Assembly (NCBI RefSeq): GCF_019798055.1
Contig: NZ_JAHOPH010000029.1
Span: 1-47,675 of the forward strand
Source of the DNA: Salsipaludibacter albus
GTDB lineage: Bacteria; Actinomycetota; Nitriliruptoria; Nitriliruptorales; Nitriliruptoraceae
DNA: 47,675 nucleotides
Direction: 5' to 3'
The notes under the pieces are model-generated. The model was not told the origin of the DNA. It saw nothing but the letters and a program-made list of their open reading frames with translations, and did not search any database. Positions 1 through 7,959 of the stretch are shown here, one piece after another (position 1 is the stretch's first letter; the number at the start of each line of letters is the position of its first letter). The position numbers and the translations under genes are program-made.

Positions 1-2
1 GG

Positions 3-860
3 CTCGGGGTCGTGCGCGACGCCGTCCGGGCCGGCCGCCACGCCGTGGTCCTGGCCGCACGGCGTGGCGAGGGCACCGCGATGGTGTGCGCCGACTGCGG
101 CCACCGGCCGGTGTGCCCGGAGTGCGGGTCGTCCCTGGCCGGCGCCGGGCGGGGGCTGGTGTGCCGGACCTGTGGCTGGGGGACGTCCGGGCGACGGTGC
201 CGGGACTGTGGCGGGACGACCTTCGTGCCACTGGCCGCCGGCACGCGGCGGCTCGCCGACGAGCTGCGCGCGGCCGTGGACGTCCCGGTGGCGGTGCTGG
301 AGGGCTACGACGCGGACGTGCCACCGGCGCCCGCGGTCCTGGTGATGACCCGTGGATCGGTGCTGGACGAGGCCCCGGGCGACGTCGGCGGCATCGTGGT
401 CGGCGACGTGGACACGCTGATGCGCCGACCCAGCGTGGATGCTCCCGAGGACACCCTGCGACTGCTGATGGCGCTGGGGTCGTGGATCGGCGGCACCGAC
501 GCGACGATGTCGGTGGTGACACGCGAGCCGGAGGCACCGGCCGTCGTCGCACTGCGCCGCTGGGACGCCGGCGGGTTCTGGCGGAGCGAGGCGTCCGAGC
601 GGGAGCCGTTCCCGCCGGCACGCTCCGCCGTCGCCGTGACCGCCCCCGACCGCGACACCGCCACCGCGCTGGCCGCGGCCCTGGGTGACGGCGTCGCGAC
701 CCTCGTCCTCGGTCCCGCCCCGGCGGAGGGCGGTCACCGTCTGCTGGTGCTGACGACCGACCGCCCGGAGGTCGTCGATCGCCTGTCCGCACGTCGCCGT
801 GACCTGTCGGCCGACAACGTGACCCTGGTCGTCGACGTCGACCCGGTCGACCTCGCCTGA
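3..860 (+). CDS. priA: PriA-like primosomal protein N' (3' part only)
   Basis: The reading frame is open from the window edge, so the gene is truncated at its 5' end and about 285 residues are visible. A cysteine-rich zinc region comes first (motifs CADCGHRPVCPECG, CRTCGWG, CRDCGG), as in the PriA zinc-binding insert, followed by a GTRRLADEL segment matching the PriA GT..(V/L)..EL element. The C-terminal helicase part is strongly diverged: I see no QVAGRAGR-type motif VI and no TQ..KG motif. Family knowledge: actinobacterial PriA proteins commonly lack detectable helicase motifs and may act only as a replication-restart scaffold. Position next to def-fmt-rsmB is the usual actinobacterial context. 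Confidence 0.85.
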   Translation, partial: LGVVRDAVRAGRHAVVLAARRGEGTAMVCADCGHRPVCPECGSSLAGAGRGLVCRTCGWGTSGRRCRDCGGTTFVPLAAGTRRLADELRAAVDVPVAVLEGYDADVPPAPAVLVMTRGSVLDEAPGDVGGIVVGDVDTLMRRPSVDAPEDTLRLLMALGSWIGGTDATMSVVTREPEAPAVVALRRWDAGGFWRSEASEREPFPPARSAVAVTAPDRDTATALAAALGDGVATLVLGPAPAEGGHRLLVLTTDRPEVVDRLSARRRDLSADNVTLVVDVDPVDLA

Positions 861-882
861 CGGGGACCAGCACCCCCACGGG

Positions 883-888
883 TATCCT
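883..888 (+). promoter_or_regulatory. Candidate -10 box for the methyltransferase pair
   Basis: TATCCT in a GC-rich spacer, 30 bases before the GTG of the first methyltransferase. No convincing -35 is visible. Confidence 0.35.
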
Positions 889-917
889 CCCGCCCGACCC
901 AGACCCTGGATCCCTCC

Positions 918-1550
918 GTGTCCGAGACCACCTCCGGGATTCGCTCGGTGTTGTCGCTGCCCGCCGTCTACGAGCTGGCGCAGCGGGCGATCGGGGCCCG
1001 GCGCGGTCGCGATCGGTTCGTGGCCCAGTACGTCCGGCCCGAGTCGGGCATGCGGGTGCTGGACATCGGGTGTGGTCCGGGCACCATCCTGGACCACCTT
1101 CCCCCGACGGACTACCTCGGGTTCGACATCAGCGAGGCCTACGTCCAGGCGGCGCGCGAGCGGTTCGGCGCGCGGGCCACCTTCCAGGCCTGCGGCATCG
1201 ACGACTTCGACCCGGCTGCGCTCGGTGACGAGCCCGTCGACCGGGTGCTGTCCCGGGGCGTCCTCCACCACGTCGACGACCGGACGGCCGACGCCCTGTT
1301 CGCCCTCGCCGCGCGGGTCTCGGGACCCGGCACGGTCGTGATCACGATGGACCCGACGCTGCACGCCGGACAGCACCCCGTGGCGGCGTGGCTCGCACAC
1401 CGGGATCGAGGCGAGGCGGTGCGACGTCCCGAGGAGTACGCGGCGTTCGCGCGGACGCACTTCGCGGAGGTGGACCTGCACCTCCACACCGACCTGCTGC
1501 GGGTGCCCTACAGCCACGCCGTCGTCGTCGCCCGGGGCCCGCGGGGGTGA
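918..1550 (+). CDS. Class I SAM-dependent methyltransferase
   Basis: A 210-residue Rossmann-fold methyltransferase. Motif I is VLDIGCGPG at about residues 44-52, followed by an acidic FDIS loop that would bind the SAM ribose, and a post-motif LSRGVLHHV. The substrate cannot be read from the sequence; small-molecule or lipid methyltransferases share this fold. The start is GTG, and the stop overlaps the next gene's GTG (GTGA), so the two methyltransferases are probably translationally coupled. Family knowledge: methyltransferase genes also lie next to priA in mycobacteria, so the association may be old. Confidence 0.8.
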   Translation: MSETTSGIRSVLSLPAVYELAQRAIGARRGRDRFVAQYVRPESGMRVLDIGCGPGTILDHLPPTDYLGFDISEAYVQAARERFGARATFQACGIDDFDPAALGDEPVDRVLSRGVLHHVDDRTADALFALAARVSGPGTVVITMDPTLHAGQHPVAAWLAHRDRGEAVRRPEEYAAFARTHFAEVDLHLHTDLLRVPYSHAVVVARGPRG

Positions 1551-2410
1551 GTGAGCTCGACCGCGATGTCCTGCAGCGGCGCCTCCGCGACGAGTCGCCT
1601 GCCTTCGCCCGCGCCGTGCGGACCTACGTCGCCGAGGCGGACTTCTTCCACCCGCTCGTCACGACGTCGCTGTCCGGGCGTGGACCACTGACCGTCCTGG
1701 AGGTGGGAGCGGGGGTCGGGCTGCTGGCGATGCGGCTGGCCGCAGACGGTCACCACGTCGTGGCCTTCGAGCCCCAGTCCGCCGGGTTCGACCACAACCG
1801 GGCGATCCGGGACCTCCTCCGGGCGTGCTGGGCCGGTCCCGACCCCGTCGTGGAGTGGCACGACACCGTGTTCGCCCCCGACCTGCTGGATCCCGCCCGA
1901 CCGGTCGATGTCGCCCTGTCGCTCAACGTGCTCGAGCACGTCGCGGATCCGGCCGGGCTGGTCCAGCAGGTCGTGGCGTCGCTCAGGCCCGCGGGGTCCT
2001 ACCGGGTGATCTGCCCGAACTACGCCGTCCCGTACGAGCCGCACTTCAACATCCCGACCGTCTGGTCCAAGCCGTGGACCGGGCGGCTGTTCTCCCGTCG
2101 CATCGACACCGCCGACATGCCCGATCCGCAGGGCCTGTGGGACGAGCTGTCGTGGCCCACCCAGCGTGGCCTGGCCCGGGCCCTGGCCGCGCGGGGGGTG
2201 GCGGTCACGTTCGATCGTCGGGCCACCCATGCCTACCTCGACCGCGTCCTCGGCGATCCCGCCTTCGCCGCTCGCAAGGGGCCCGTCCTGGCCGGTGTCG
2301 CCCGGCTGGTGGGCGGGTCCGCGGGCACCCTGGTGGATCACCTGCCCGTGTCGCTCCTGCCGGTCATCGACGCCACCGCGAGCGCCCGAGGTGTGCCCGC
2401 GGGAGGATGA
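1547..2410 (+). CDS. Class I SAM-dependent methyltransferase, second of pair
   Basis: A 287-residue methyltransferase with motif I VLEVGAGVGLLAMRLA, a following acidic residue in VVAFEPQ, and the LSLNVLEHVADPAGL segment typical of ubiE/bioC-like enzymes. The GTG start at 1547 overlaps the preceding stop by four bases; longer upstream starts would overlap the previous gene heavily and carry no family homology. The C-terminal third (PNYAVPYEPHFNIP, THAYLDR) is a likely substrate-binding part that I cannot place. It is an unrelated-looking partner rather than a recent duplicate of its neighbour. Confidence 0.8.
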   Translation: MSELDRDVLQRRLRDESPAFARAVRTYVAEADFFHPLVTTSLSGRGPLTVLEVGAGVGLLAMRLAADGHHVVAFEPQSAGFDHNRAIRDLLRACWAGPDPVVEWHDTVFAPDLLDPARPVDVALSLNVLEHVADPAGLVQQVVASLRPAGSYRVICPNYAVPYEPHFNIPTVWSKPWTGRLFSRRIDTADMPDPQGLWDELSWPTQRGLARALAARGVAVTFDRRATHAYLDRVLGDPAFAARKGPVLAGVARLVGGSAGTLVDHLPVSLLPVIDATASARGVPAGG

Positions 2411-2442
2411 TCGCCGCCGTCGTCGTCCTGCAGCCGATCGTT

Positions 2443-2448
2443 TACAGT
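2443..2448 (+). promoter_or_regulatory. Candidate -10 box for def
   Basis: TACAGT, preceded by a short T run, 23 bases before the def GTG. A GGAAGGA ribosome-binding site follows at 2459-2465. Confidence 0.35.
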
Positions 2449-2471
2449 GGGCGGCCACGGAAGGACTGCTG

Positions 2472-3035
2472 GTGAGCACGCTCGAGATCCGCCTGTTCGG
2501 GGACCCCGTCCTGCGCCAGGAGGCGCGCGAGGTCACCGACTTCGACGACCGCCTGGCACGGCTGGCCCGCGACATGCACGAGACGATGGCCGCCGCCGAG
2601 GGCGTGGGCCTGGCCGCCAACCAGGTGGGCATCCTCAAGCGCCTGTTCACCTGGGGCGTGGGCGACGAGGACGACGAGCGCGGCAGCGTGGTCAACCCGG
2701 TCCTGCGCGACGCCTCGGAGGAGCTCCAGGAGGGGGACGAGGGCTGCCTGTCCTTCCCGGGGTTGTACTACCCGCTGGACCGGCCGTTGCGGGTCGAGGT
2801 CGGCCATCGCGACCTGCACGGCGAGGAGCACGTCGTCCAGCTCGAGGGGCTGCTGGCCCGCATCTGGCTCCACGAGATGGACCACCTCAACGGGATCCTG
2901 TTCATCGACCACCTGGCCCGCCACGATCGTCGGGCGGCCATGAAGGAGATGCGCCGGATCCGCACGGAGCGTGGCATCGAGGAGCCCGACCCGACCCGGC
3001 CCGGTGGCCTCCTGCTCGGCGGCGGTGGCTCGTGA
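2472..3035 (+). CDS. def: Peptide deformylase
   Basis: Removes the N-formyl group from nascent proteins. All three family motifs are present: GVGLAANQVG (about residues 44-53), EGCLS with the metal ligand Cys92, and HEMDH with His134, Glu135 and His138. At 187 residues it is within the normal range, with a short extra C-terminal tail rich in Gly and Pro. The GTG at 2472 is chosen because GGAAGGA lies 7 bases upstream and the protein then begins at the standard family start. It is followed after 16 bases by fmt, the gene that adds the formyl group Def removes. Confidence 0.97.
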   Translation: MSTLEIRLFGDPVLRQEAREVTDFDDRLARLARDMHETMAAAEGVGLAANQVGILKRLFTWGVGDEDDERGSVVNPVLRDASEELQEGDEGCLSFPGLYYPLDRPLRVEVGHRDLHGEEHVVQLEGLLARIWLHEMDHLNGILFIDHLARHDRRAAMKEMRRIRTERGIEEPDPTRPGGLLLGGGGS

Positions 3036-3051
3036 CGGGCGGCGTGTCCTG

Positions 3052-4020
3052 ATGCGACTGGTCTTCTTCGGCACCCCTGACGTGGCGGTGCCCTCCCTGG
3101 AGGCGCTCCTCGACGCCGACGACGTCGAGGTGGTCGCCGTGGTGACCAACCCCGACCGACCCCGGGGACGGTCCGCGACCCCCCGGCCGTCGGCCGTCAA
3201 GCAGGCCGCGCTGGCTGCCGACGTCCCAGTGTGGCAGCCAGAACGCGGTCGTGACGTGCGGGACGACCTGGCCGCGGCCGAACCGGACGTGTGCGCGGTC
3301 GTCGCCTACGGCTCCATCCTGCCTGCCGACGTCCTGGCCGTGCCGACCCACGGGTTCGTGAACCTGCACTTCTCCCGTCTTCCCCGGTGGCGTGGCGCCG
3401 CGCCGGTCCAGTGGGCCATCCGCGCGGGCGACTCGACCACCGGGATCTCGACCTTCGTCCTGGACGAGGGGATGGACACCGGCCCGTTGCTCGACGTCGT
3501 CGAGACCGGGATCGGCGCCGACGAGACGGCCGGCGAGCTGCTGGACCGGCTCGCGGTGACCGGCGCACCGGTCCTCCTGCAGTCCCTGCGCGACCTCGTC
3601 GACGGGGCCGTCCCGCAACCCCAGCCCGACGAGCTGGCCACCTACGCACATCGGATCGGTCCCGACGACGTCCGGATCGACTTCACCGACATCGCCACGG
3701 CCGTGGCGGCACTGGTCCGGTCCGCGGCCCCCCGTCCGGGGGCACACACGACGTGGCAGGGCGAACGGTTCAAGCTGCTCGGTGCCGTGGTGGCCGACAC
3801 CGATCCCGGCGAGGCACTGCCGGGGGAGCTGGTCGACGCGGGACCCGACGGGCTGGTCATCGCGTGTGGACTGGGCGCGATCCGGGCCACGCTCGTCCAG
3901 CCGGCCGGCAAGGCCGCGATGACGGCCGGGGACTTCGCCAACGGCTACCAGCCGGAGCCGGGCACCCGCTTCGGGTCGCCGGGCCCAGGCGCTGGCGCCG
4001 ACGACGGGGACCCGTCGTGA
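3052..4020 (+). CDS. fmt: Methionyl-tRNA formyltransferase
   Basis: Formylates initiator Met-tRNA from 10-formyl-tetrahydrofolate. The 322-residue protein starts MRLVFFGTPDVAVPSLEAL, the standard N terminus, and carries the active-site region NLHFSRLPRWRGAAP with Asn104 and catalytic His106, then GISTFVLDEGMDTGP. The C-terminal OB-like tRNA-binding domain is complete (RFKLLGAV onwards), with a short disordered tail. The stop overlaps the GTG of rsmB (GTGA), so fmt and rsmB are coupled. The order def-fmt-rsmB is widely conserved. Confidence 0.97.
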   Translation: MRLVFFGTPDVAVPSLEALLDADDVEVVAVVTNPDRPRGRSATPRPSAVKQAALAADVPVWQPERGRDVRDDLAAAEPDVCAVVAYGSILPADVLAVPTHGFVNLHFSRLPRWRGAAPVQWAIRAGDSTTGISTFVLDEGMDTGPLLDVVETGIGADETAGELLDRLAVTGAPVLLQSLRDLVDGAVPQPQPDELATYAHRIGPDDVRIDFTDIATAVAALVRSAAPRPGAHTTWQGERFKLLGAVVADTDPGEALPGELVDAGPDGLVIACGLGAIRATLVQPAGKAAMTAGDFANGYQPEPGTRFGSPGPGAGADDGDPS

Positions 4021-5312
4021 CGGTCGGCGTGGAACCGCGGGCAGCCGCGCTCGAGGCCGTCGCGGCCGTCGACGGCGGCGCCTGGTCGACGGTGGCCGTC
4101 CCCGACGCCATCGCGGACCTGCCCGACGAGCGTGACCGGTCCCTGGCGGCCCACCTCGCGCACGGCACGATCCGTTGGCGCGGGACGCTGGACTGGACCC
4201 TCGAACAGGTTCTCAGCCGGCCACTGGCCGACGTCGAGGAACCGCTGGCCCGGATCCTCCGCCTCGGGGCGTTCCAGCTGCGCCATTCCCGCGTGCCGGC
4301 CCGCGCCGCCGTCGACACGTCGGTCGCGCTGGCCCGCCGGGCCGTGCCCGCGTCGCGGGCGAAGGGTGCGGGCGGCTTCGTGAACGGGGTCCTGCGTGGC
4401 CTGTCGCGACGCGAGGTCGAGATCGACACGCGGATGGCCGAGCTCGACGACGTCGACCGGGTCGCGCTCCAGACCGGCCATCCCCCGTGGATGGTGCACG
4501 AACGGCTCGACGCCGGACGCGACCTCGCCGACGTGACCAGCCTGCTCGCCGCCGACGACGAACCCCCGGGCCTGACCCTGCGGGCCGTGGGCGACCGCGA
4601 CGAGCTGGTCGACGAGCTGGCCGCGGCCGGCGTCGACGCGACGCCGACGGCCCTGGCGGCCCTGGGCGTGCGGGCACCGGGGACGGACCCGCGCCGGCTG
4701 GACGCGGTGGCTGCGGGGCGGGCGGTGCCCCAGGACGAGGCGTCCATGCTGGTGGTCGAGGCCACCCGGGTGAGGGTGGGCGACCGGGTCGTGGACCTGT
4801 GTGCCGCGCCCGGGGGCAAGGCGACCGACCTCGCCCACCGGGTCGGACCCGATGGCCGGGTCACCGCGGTCGAGCTGTACGACCACCGCGCCGACCTCGT
4901 CCGCGAGGCTGCCGCCCGGGTCGACGTGGACCTCGACGTCGTGGTCGGGGACGCCCGCACCGCCGACCTCCCGACCGATGTCGACGTCGTGCTGGTGGAC
5001 GCCCCGTGCACCGGGCTGGGGGTTGGTCGACGTCGACCCGAGGTCCGCTGGCGACGCACACCGGCCGACGCCGACGAGCTCGCCACCCTCCAGCAGGAGT
5101 TGGTCCTGCGTGGCCTCGAGTTGGTCCGCGACGGCGGCCACCTGACCTACGCCGCGTGCACCTGGACGATGGCGGAGACGACCGCGGTCGCCGATGCCGT
5201 CGAGGCGGCGTCGCCCCGGCCACTGCACCGCCTCGAGACCCGCCAGCTCCGCCCGGACCTCCACGACACCGACGGCATGTTCCACGTCACCTGGCAGGTG
5301 CGCCCGTCGTGA
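4017..5312 (+). CDS. rsmB: 16S rRNA (cytosine-967-C5)-methyltransferase
   Basis: A 431-residue protein with an N-terminal NusB-like RNA-binding domain (about residues 1-140) and a C-terminal SAM domain. Motif I is VVDLCAAPGGKATDLA from residue 259. Both RNA m5C cysteines are visible: the catalytic-region PC in DAPCTGLG (Cys331) and the second Cys in AACTW (Cys381), where many homologues have STC. The GTG start overlaps the fmt stop; no other start gives the NusB domain intact. It methylates C967 in helix 31 of 16S rRNA. The spacer after it carries twin repeats. Confidence 0.95.
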   Translation: MTVGVEPRAAALEAVAAVDGGAWSTVAVPDAIADLPDERDRSLAAHLAHGTIRWRGTLDWTLEQVLSRPLADVEEPLARILRLGAFQLRHSRVPARAAVDTSVALARRAVPASRAKGAGGFVNGVLRGLSRREVEIDTRMAELDDVDRVALQTGHPPWMVHERLDAGRDLADVTSLLAADDEPPGLTLRAVGDRDELVDELAAAGVDATPTALAALGVRAPGTDPRRLDAVAAGRAVPQDEASMLVVEATRVRVGDRVVDLCAAPGGKATDLAHRVGPDGRVTAVELYDHRADLVREAAARVDVDLDVVVGDARTADLPTDVDVVLVDAPCTGLGVGRRRPEVRWRRTPADADELATLQQELVLRGLELVRDGGHLTYAACTWTMAETTAVADAVEAASPRPLHRLETRQLRPDLHDTDGMFHVTWQVRPS

Positions 5313-5321
5313 TCCTGCGGT

Positions 5322-5359
5322 GTGATGCCTGGTCCCGGTGACCCGGAGTGAGCCATCAC
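5322..5359 (+). repeat. Structured 38-bp repeat, copy 1
   Basis: Begins GTGATG and ends CATCAC, a 6-bp terminal inverted repeat extended to 7 bp by an outer T-A pair. Inside, GGTC (5331-5334) can pair with GACC (5340-5343). About 82% identical to copy 2 at 5394-5431. Confidence 0.75.
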
Positions 5360-5393
5360 AGCCGGTGGATCGGGGGTGGCGAGGGCTCGCGGC

Positions 5394-5431
5394 GTGATGC
5401 CTGGTTCCGGTGACCCGGAAGGGTCCATCAC
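5394..5431 (+). repeat. Structured 38-bp repeat, copy 2
   Basis: Same 38-bp layout as copy 1, offset by 72 bp. The outer base pair is C-G instead of T-A, and the inner hairpin has a T-G wobble where copy 1 has C-G, so differences preserve pairing. Lies in the spacer between rsmB and rpe. Confidence 0.75.
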
Positions 5432-5486
5432 GCCTGGGGGAGAGGGGAGGTCGGGGAGGGGCGGCAGGTGGCAACGGCGGGGGGAG

Positions 5487-5492
5487 TAGCCT
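5487..5492 (+). promoter_or_regulatory. Candidate -10 box for rpe
   Basis: TAGCCT, 37 bases before the rpe GTG and just after the twin repeats. No clear -35. Confidence 0.3.
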
Positions 5493-5529
5493 GCACGAGC
5501 CAACCCTCGTCGCGTCCCGGGAGTCCGAC

Positions 5530-6222
5530 GTGTCCGTGCTGCACGACATCGTGATCTCGCCGTCGATCCTCGCGGCGGACTTCGCGCGCCTCGGGGCCGA
5601 GGTCGCCGACGTCGCGCCCGCGGTCGAGTGGGTGCACGTCGACGTGATGGACGGCCACTACGTGCCCAACATCACCCTGGGCAACCCCGTGGTGGCGAGC
5701 CTGCGCGCCGCCACCGACCTGGTGCTGGACCTGCACCTGATGATCACCGACCCGGCGACCTACGCACCGCAGCTGGTCGAGCGTGGTGCCGACTCGATCA
5801 CGTTCCATCCCGAGGTCACCGACGACCCGCGGGCCCTGGTCGACCGCCTGCACGAGATGGGTGCGCGGGTCGGCGTGGCGATCAAGCCCGACCACCCGTT
5901 GTCGTCCGTCGTCGAGCTGGTGCCCCACGTCGACCTCGTGCTGGTCATGACGGTCGAACCCGGCTTCGGCGGGCAGTCCTTCCGGGCCGACGTGCTGCCC
6001 AAGCTGGTCGAGGCCGCGGAGTTCCGCGACGAGCACGACCTGTCGTTCCGGCTGGAGGTCGACGGTGGCATCGACCCGGAGACGGCCGTCGCGGTCGCCC
6101 GGGCCGGGGCCGACACGCTCGTCGCCGGCTCCGCGGTGTTCGGCCACGACGACCGGACGGCCGCCGTGGGGGCGATCCGTGCCGCGGCCCAGCGTGGCCG
6201 AGGTGTCGAGGGCGGGGGATGA
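5530..6222 (+). CDS. rpe: Ribulose-phosphate 3-epimerase
   Basis: Interconverts ribulose 5-phosphate and xylulose 5-phosphate in the pentose-phosphate pathway. The 230-residue TIM barrel shows the N-terminal ISPSILAADFARL, the metal/catalytic segment HVDVMDGHYVPN, MTVEPGFGGQSF and the phosphate-binding VDGGI and VAGSAVFG elements. GTG at 5530 (or GTG at 5536) gives the standard length and has a GGGAG sequence upstream; a start at 5410 would lie in the repeats. The stop overlaps the ATG of the first ABC transporter gene. In actinobacteria rpe commonly lies next to the riboflavin genes, which use ribulose 5-phosphate. Confidence 0.96.
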   Translation: MSVLHDIVISPSILAADFARLGAEVADVAPAVEWVHVDVMDGHYVPNITLGNPVVASLRAATDLVLDLHLMITDPATYAPQLVERGADSITFHPEVTDDPRALVDRLHEMGARVGVAIKPDHPLSSVVELVPHVDLVLVMTVEPGFGGQSFRADVLPKLVEAAEFRDEHDLSFRLEVDGGIDPETAVAVARAGADTLVAGSAVFGHDDRTAAVGAIRAAAQRGRGVEGGG

Positions 6223-7955
6223 CCCGGCTGCTGCGCCGGTTCCTGGATCCCGCCCGGCGCCCGATCGGCGGGATCGTCGTCCTCCAGCTCGCGTCGACGA
6301 TGGCGACGCTGTACCTGCCCACCCTCAACGCGCGGATCATCGACGACGGGATCGCCACCGGCGACACGGGCTACATCGTGCGGACCGGTGGGTGGATGCT
6401 GGTGGTCAGCCTGGTCCAGGTCGTGGCGATGGTGCTGTCCGTCCGGCTGGCCGCGGCGGTGGCGATGGGGATGGGCCGCGACGTCCGTGGCGGGTTGTTC
6501 CACCGGGTCGCCGAGCTGTCGTCGCGCGAGGTGACCATGTTCGGGGCGCCGACGCTGATCTCGCGCTCGACCAACGACGTCACCCAGGTCCAGACCGTGG
6601 TGTTCATGGCCCTGGCGCTGATGGTGACGGCCCCCATCACCATGGTGGGCGGGATCGTCATGGCCCTGCGCGAGGACGTCGGCCTGTCGTGGCTGGTGGT
6701 CGTCGCGGTCCCGTTGCTGGGACTGCCGCTGGGGCTGCTGATCCGCCGGATGATCCCGCAGTTCCGGCGGATGCAGACCTCCCTCGACGCCGTCAACCGG
6801 GTCCTGCGTGAACAGATCACCGGCATCCGCGTGGTCCGCGCGTTCGTCCGCGAGGACCACGAGGCGGCCCGGTTCGGGGTGGCCAACGGTGAGCTCACCG
6901 ACGCCGGCCTCGCCGTCGGACGGCTGATGGCCTTCATGTTCCCGATCGTCATGCTGGTCCTGAACGTGTCGAGCGTGGCCGTGCTGTGGTTCGGGGGCCG
7001 CGAGGTCGCGGCAGGGGGGATCGAGGTCGGTGGCCTCACCGCGTTCATGGCCTACCTCATGCAGATCCTGGTCGCGGTGATGATGGCGACCTTCATGGCC
7101 ACGATGGTCCCCCGCGCCGCGGTGTCGGCCGACCGGATCATGGAGGTGCTCGACACCGAGACGTCCGTGCACCTGCCGACCTCCCCGGTCACCGCCCTGC
7201 AGTCGCCGGCCGCGGTGTCGTTCGACCACGTCGGCTTCACCTACCCCGGTGCGAGCCAGCCGGTCCTCGCCGACATCACCTTCACGGCCAGGCCCGGGGC
7301 GACGACGGCGATCATCGGCTCGACCGGGTCCGGCAAGTCCACGCTGGTCAGCCTGGTGCCGCGCCTGTTCGACGCGACGTCGGGCCGGGTGACCGTCGGC
7401 GGAGTGGACGTGCGCGAGGCCGACCCGGACACGCTGTGGTCCCGGATCGGGCTGGTGCCGCAGCGCCCGTACCTGTTCACCGGGACGGTGGCGTCCAACC
7501 TGCGCTACGGCGACCCCGATGCCCCCGACGAGGTGCTGTGGTCGGCCCTGGAGATCGCCCAGGCGGCGGACTTCGTCCGGGCCATGCCCGAGGGTCTTGA
7601 CACGGCCGTCTCCCAGGGGGGCACGAACGTCTCCGGGGGCCAGCGCCAACGGTTGGCGATCGCGCGGGCGCTGGTCCGGGACCCCGAGGTGTTGCTGTTC
7701 GACGACTCGTTCTCGGCGCTGGACGTCAGCACGGACGCGCGCCTGCGCAGGGCCCTGGCCGACCACGCCGGCGGCGTGGCCGTGCTGGTGGTCGCCCAGC
7801 GCGTGTCGACCATCGTGGACGCGGACCACATCGTCGTGCTCGAGGGGGGCCGGATCGTCGGCCAGGGCCATCACGACGCCCTCGTGGAGACCTGCCCGAC
7901 CTACCAGGAGATCGTGGCCTCCCAGGAAGCGGTCGACGCCGGGGTGGGGGGCTGA
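6219..7955 (+). CDS. ABC exporter half-transporter A (degenerate ATP site)
   Basis: A 578-residue type IV exporter: about six N-terminal membrane helices (residues ~15-330) followed by a nucleotide-binding domain. Walker A is GSTGSGKST (367-375) and the signature VSGGQ (around 472) is canonical. The Walker B region is LLFDDSFSALD, with Asp496 in place of the catalytic Glu, and the switch region is VVAQRVSTI, with Gln527 in place of His. Family knowledge: these two substitutions mark the degenerate-site partner of heterodimeric exporters such as TM287/288. The ATG overlaps the rpe stop; the partner gene follows after 4 bases. Substrate unknown (drug or lipid export is common). Confidence 0.93.
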   Translation: MTRLLRRFLDPARRPIGGIVVLQLASTMATLYLPTLNARIIDDGIATGDTGYIVRTGGWMLVVSLVQVVAMVLSVRLAAAVAMGMGRDVRGGLFHRVAELSSREVTMFGAPTLISRSTNDVTQVQTVVFMALALMVTAPITMVGGIVMALREDVGLSWLVVVAVPLLGLPLGLLIRRMIPQFRRMQTSLDAVNRVLREQITGIRVVRAFVREDHEAARFGVANGELTDAGLAVGRLMAFMFPIVMLVLNVSSVAVLWFGGREVAAGGIEVGGLTAFMAYLMQILVAVMMATFMATMVPRAAVSADRIMEVLDTETSVHLPTSPVTALQSPAAVSFDHVGFTYPGASQPVLADITFTARPGATTAIIGSTGSGKSTLVSLVPRLFDATSGRVTVGGVDVREADPDTLWSRIGLVPQRPYLFTGTVASNLRYGDPDAPDEVLWSALEIAQAADFVRAMPEGLDTAVSQGGTNVSGGQRQRLAIARALVRDPEVLLFDDSFSALDVSTDARLRRALADHAGGVAVLVVAQRVSTIVDADHIVVLEGGRIVGQGHHDALVETCPTYQEIVASQEAVDAGVGG

Positions 7956-7959
7956 CCCG

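Noticed and set aside
5313-5529. CRISPR array from the twin repeats between rsmB and rpe
   Set aside because: Only two copies, no spacer regularity and no cas genes nearby.
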